NCBI RefSeq assembly: GCF_000311865.1
Contig: NZ_HE978581.1
Coordinates: 156,549-220,548 of the forward strand
From: Peptoniphilus obesi ph1
GTDB lineage: Bacteria > Bacillota > Clostridia > Tissierellales > Peptoniphilaceae
DNA: 64,000 nt
Direction: 5' to 3'
The first letter of the stretch is position 1. Each line of letters starts with the position of its first letter. Positions 63,978 through 64,000 of this stretch are shown here, piece after piece. The translations under genes were made by a program, and so were the position numbers. The notes below the pieces were generated by a model that searched no databases, was not told the origin of the DNA, and saw only the letters and a list, made by a program, of their open reading frames with translations.

Positions 63978-64000
63978 GAAAGATTACAAAATTATTAAAA

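Overview
The window is a dense, AT-rich bacterial chromosome segment with almost no spacer DNA and most genes on the minus strand. It looks like a low-GC Gram-positive of the Clostridia/Tissierellia kind, possibly a Peptoniphilaceae member such as Anaerococcus. That placement is inferred from the Gram-positive PolC polymerase, the gene orders (rpsB-tsf-pyrH-frr-uppS-cdsA-rseP-ispG-polC; recJ-relA-dtd-MBL-hemZ; ruvCAB-queA-tgt-yajC-SCIFF; plsX-acpP-rnc-smc-ftsY; ylxM-ffh-rpsP-khpA-rimM-trmD-rplS), strong AGGAGG/AGGTGA ribosome binding sites and frequent TTG starts. No prophage, insertion sequence, CRISPR array or rRNA was seen.

Layout. 1-8108 (minus): a translation, cell-envelope and replication block from rpsB to the 5' part of polC. 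8127-10267 (minus): a two-gene ABC exporter with an unusual ATPase. 10313-12933 (plus): fumC and ychF. 12973-17271 (minus): aspS, an RseC-like protein, two unknown coiled-coil membrane proteins and a tRNA-Arg that starts one base after the last stop codon. 17273-25193 (minus): recJ, relA, dtd, a metallo-hydrolase, hemZ and a MurE-like ligase. 25231-32535 (minus): ruvCAB, a SpoIID-like protein, queA, tgt, yajC and the SCIFF ribosomal-peptide pair (the 48-residue precursor scfA and its radical SAM maturase scfB). 32542-36922 (minus): an unknown protein, asnA, a zinc phospholipase C-like protein and a GH18 protein. 36951-40929 (minus): the ffh/rpsP/trmD/rplS operon. 40936-50114 (minus): the plsX to alr operon. 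50269-51281 (plus): rdgB, a tiny membrane ORF and tRNA-His. 51385-60814 (minus): topA, a compact type IV pilus/type II secretion-like operon, an AIR-synthase-like gene and an amidase. 60883-64000: a CNNM/CorC protein, a DUF4230-like protein with a problematic start codon, and an NlpC/P60 endopeptidase.

Most of the window is conserved housekeeping. The most interesting signals are regulatory and architectural. Terminator-like hairpins repeatedly sit inside co-directional gene pairs, so close to the next start that no promoter fits (frr/uppS, rpsB/tsf, scfA/scfB, unknown/ruvC, PLC/asnA). A consensus promoter lies upstream of an attenuator-like hairpin before aspS. An array of TAGATA/TATCTA repeats overlaps the plsX promoter. 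PolC has a degenerate PHP metal site. An ABC ATPase lacks the LSGGQ signature and carries a long acidic tail. A DUF4230-like gene has a strong Shine-Dalgarno sequence but no ATG, GTG or TTG after it.
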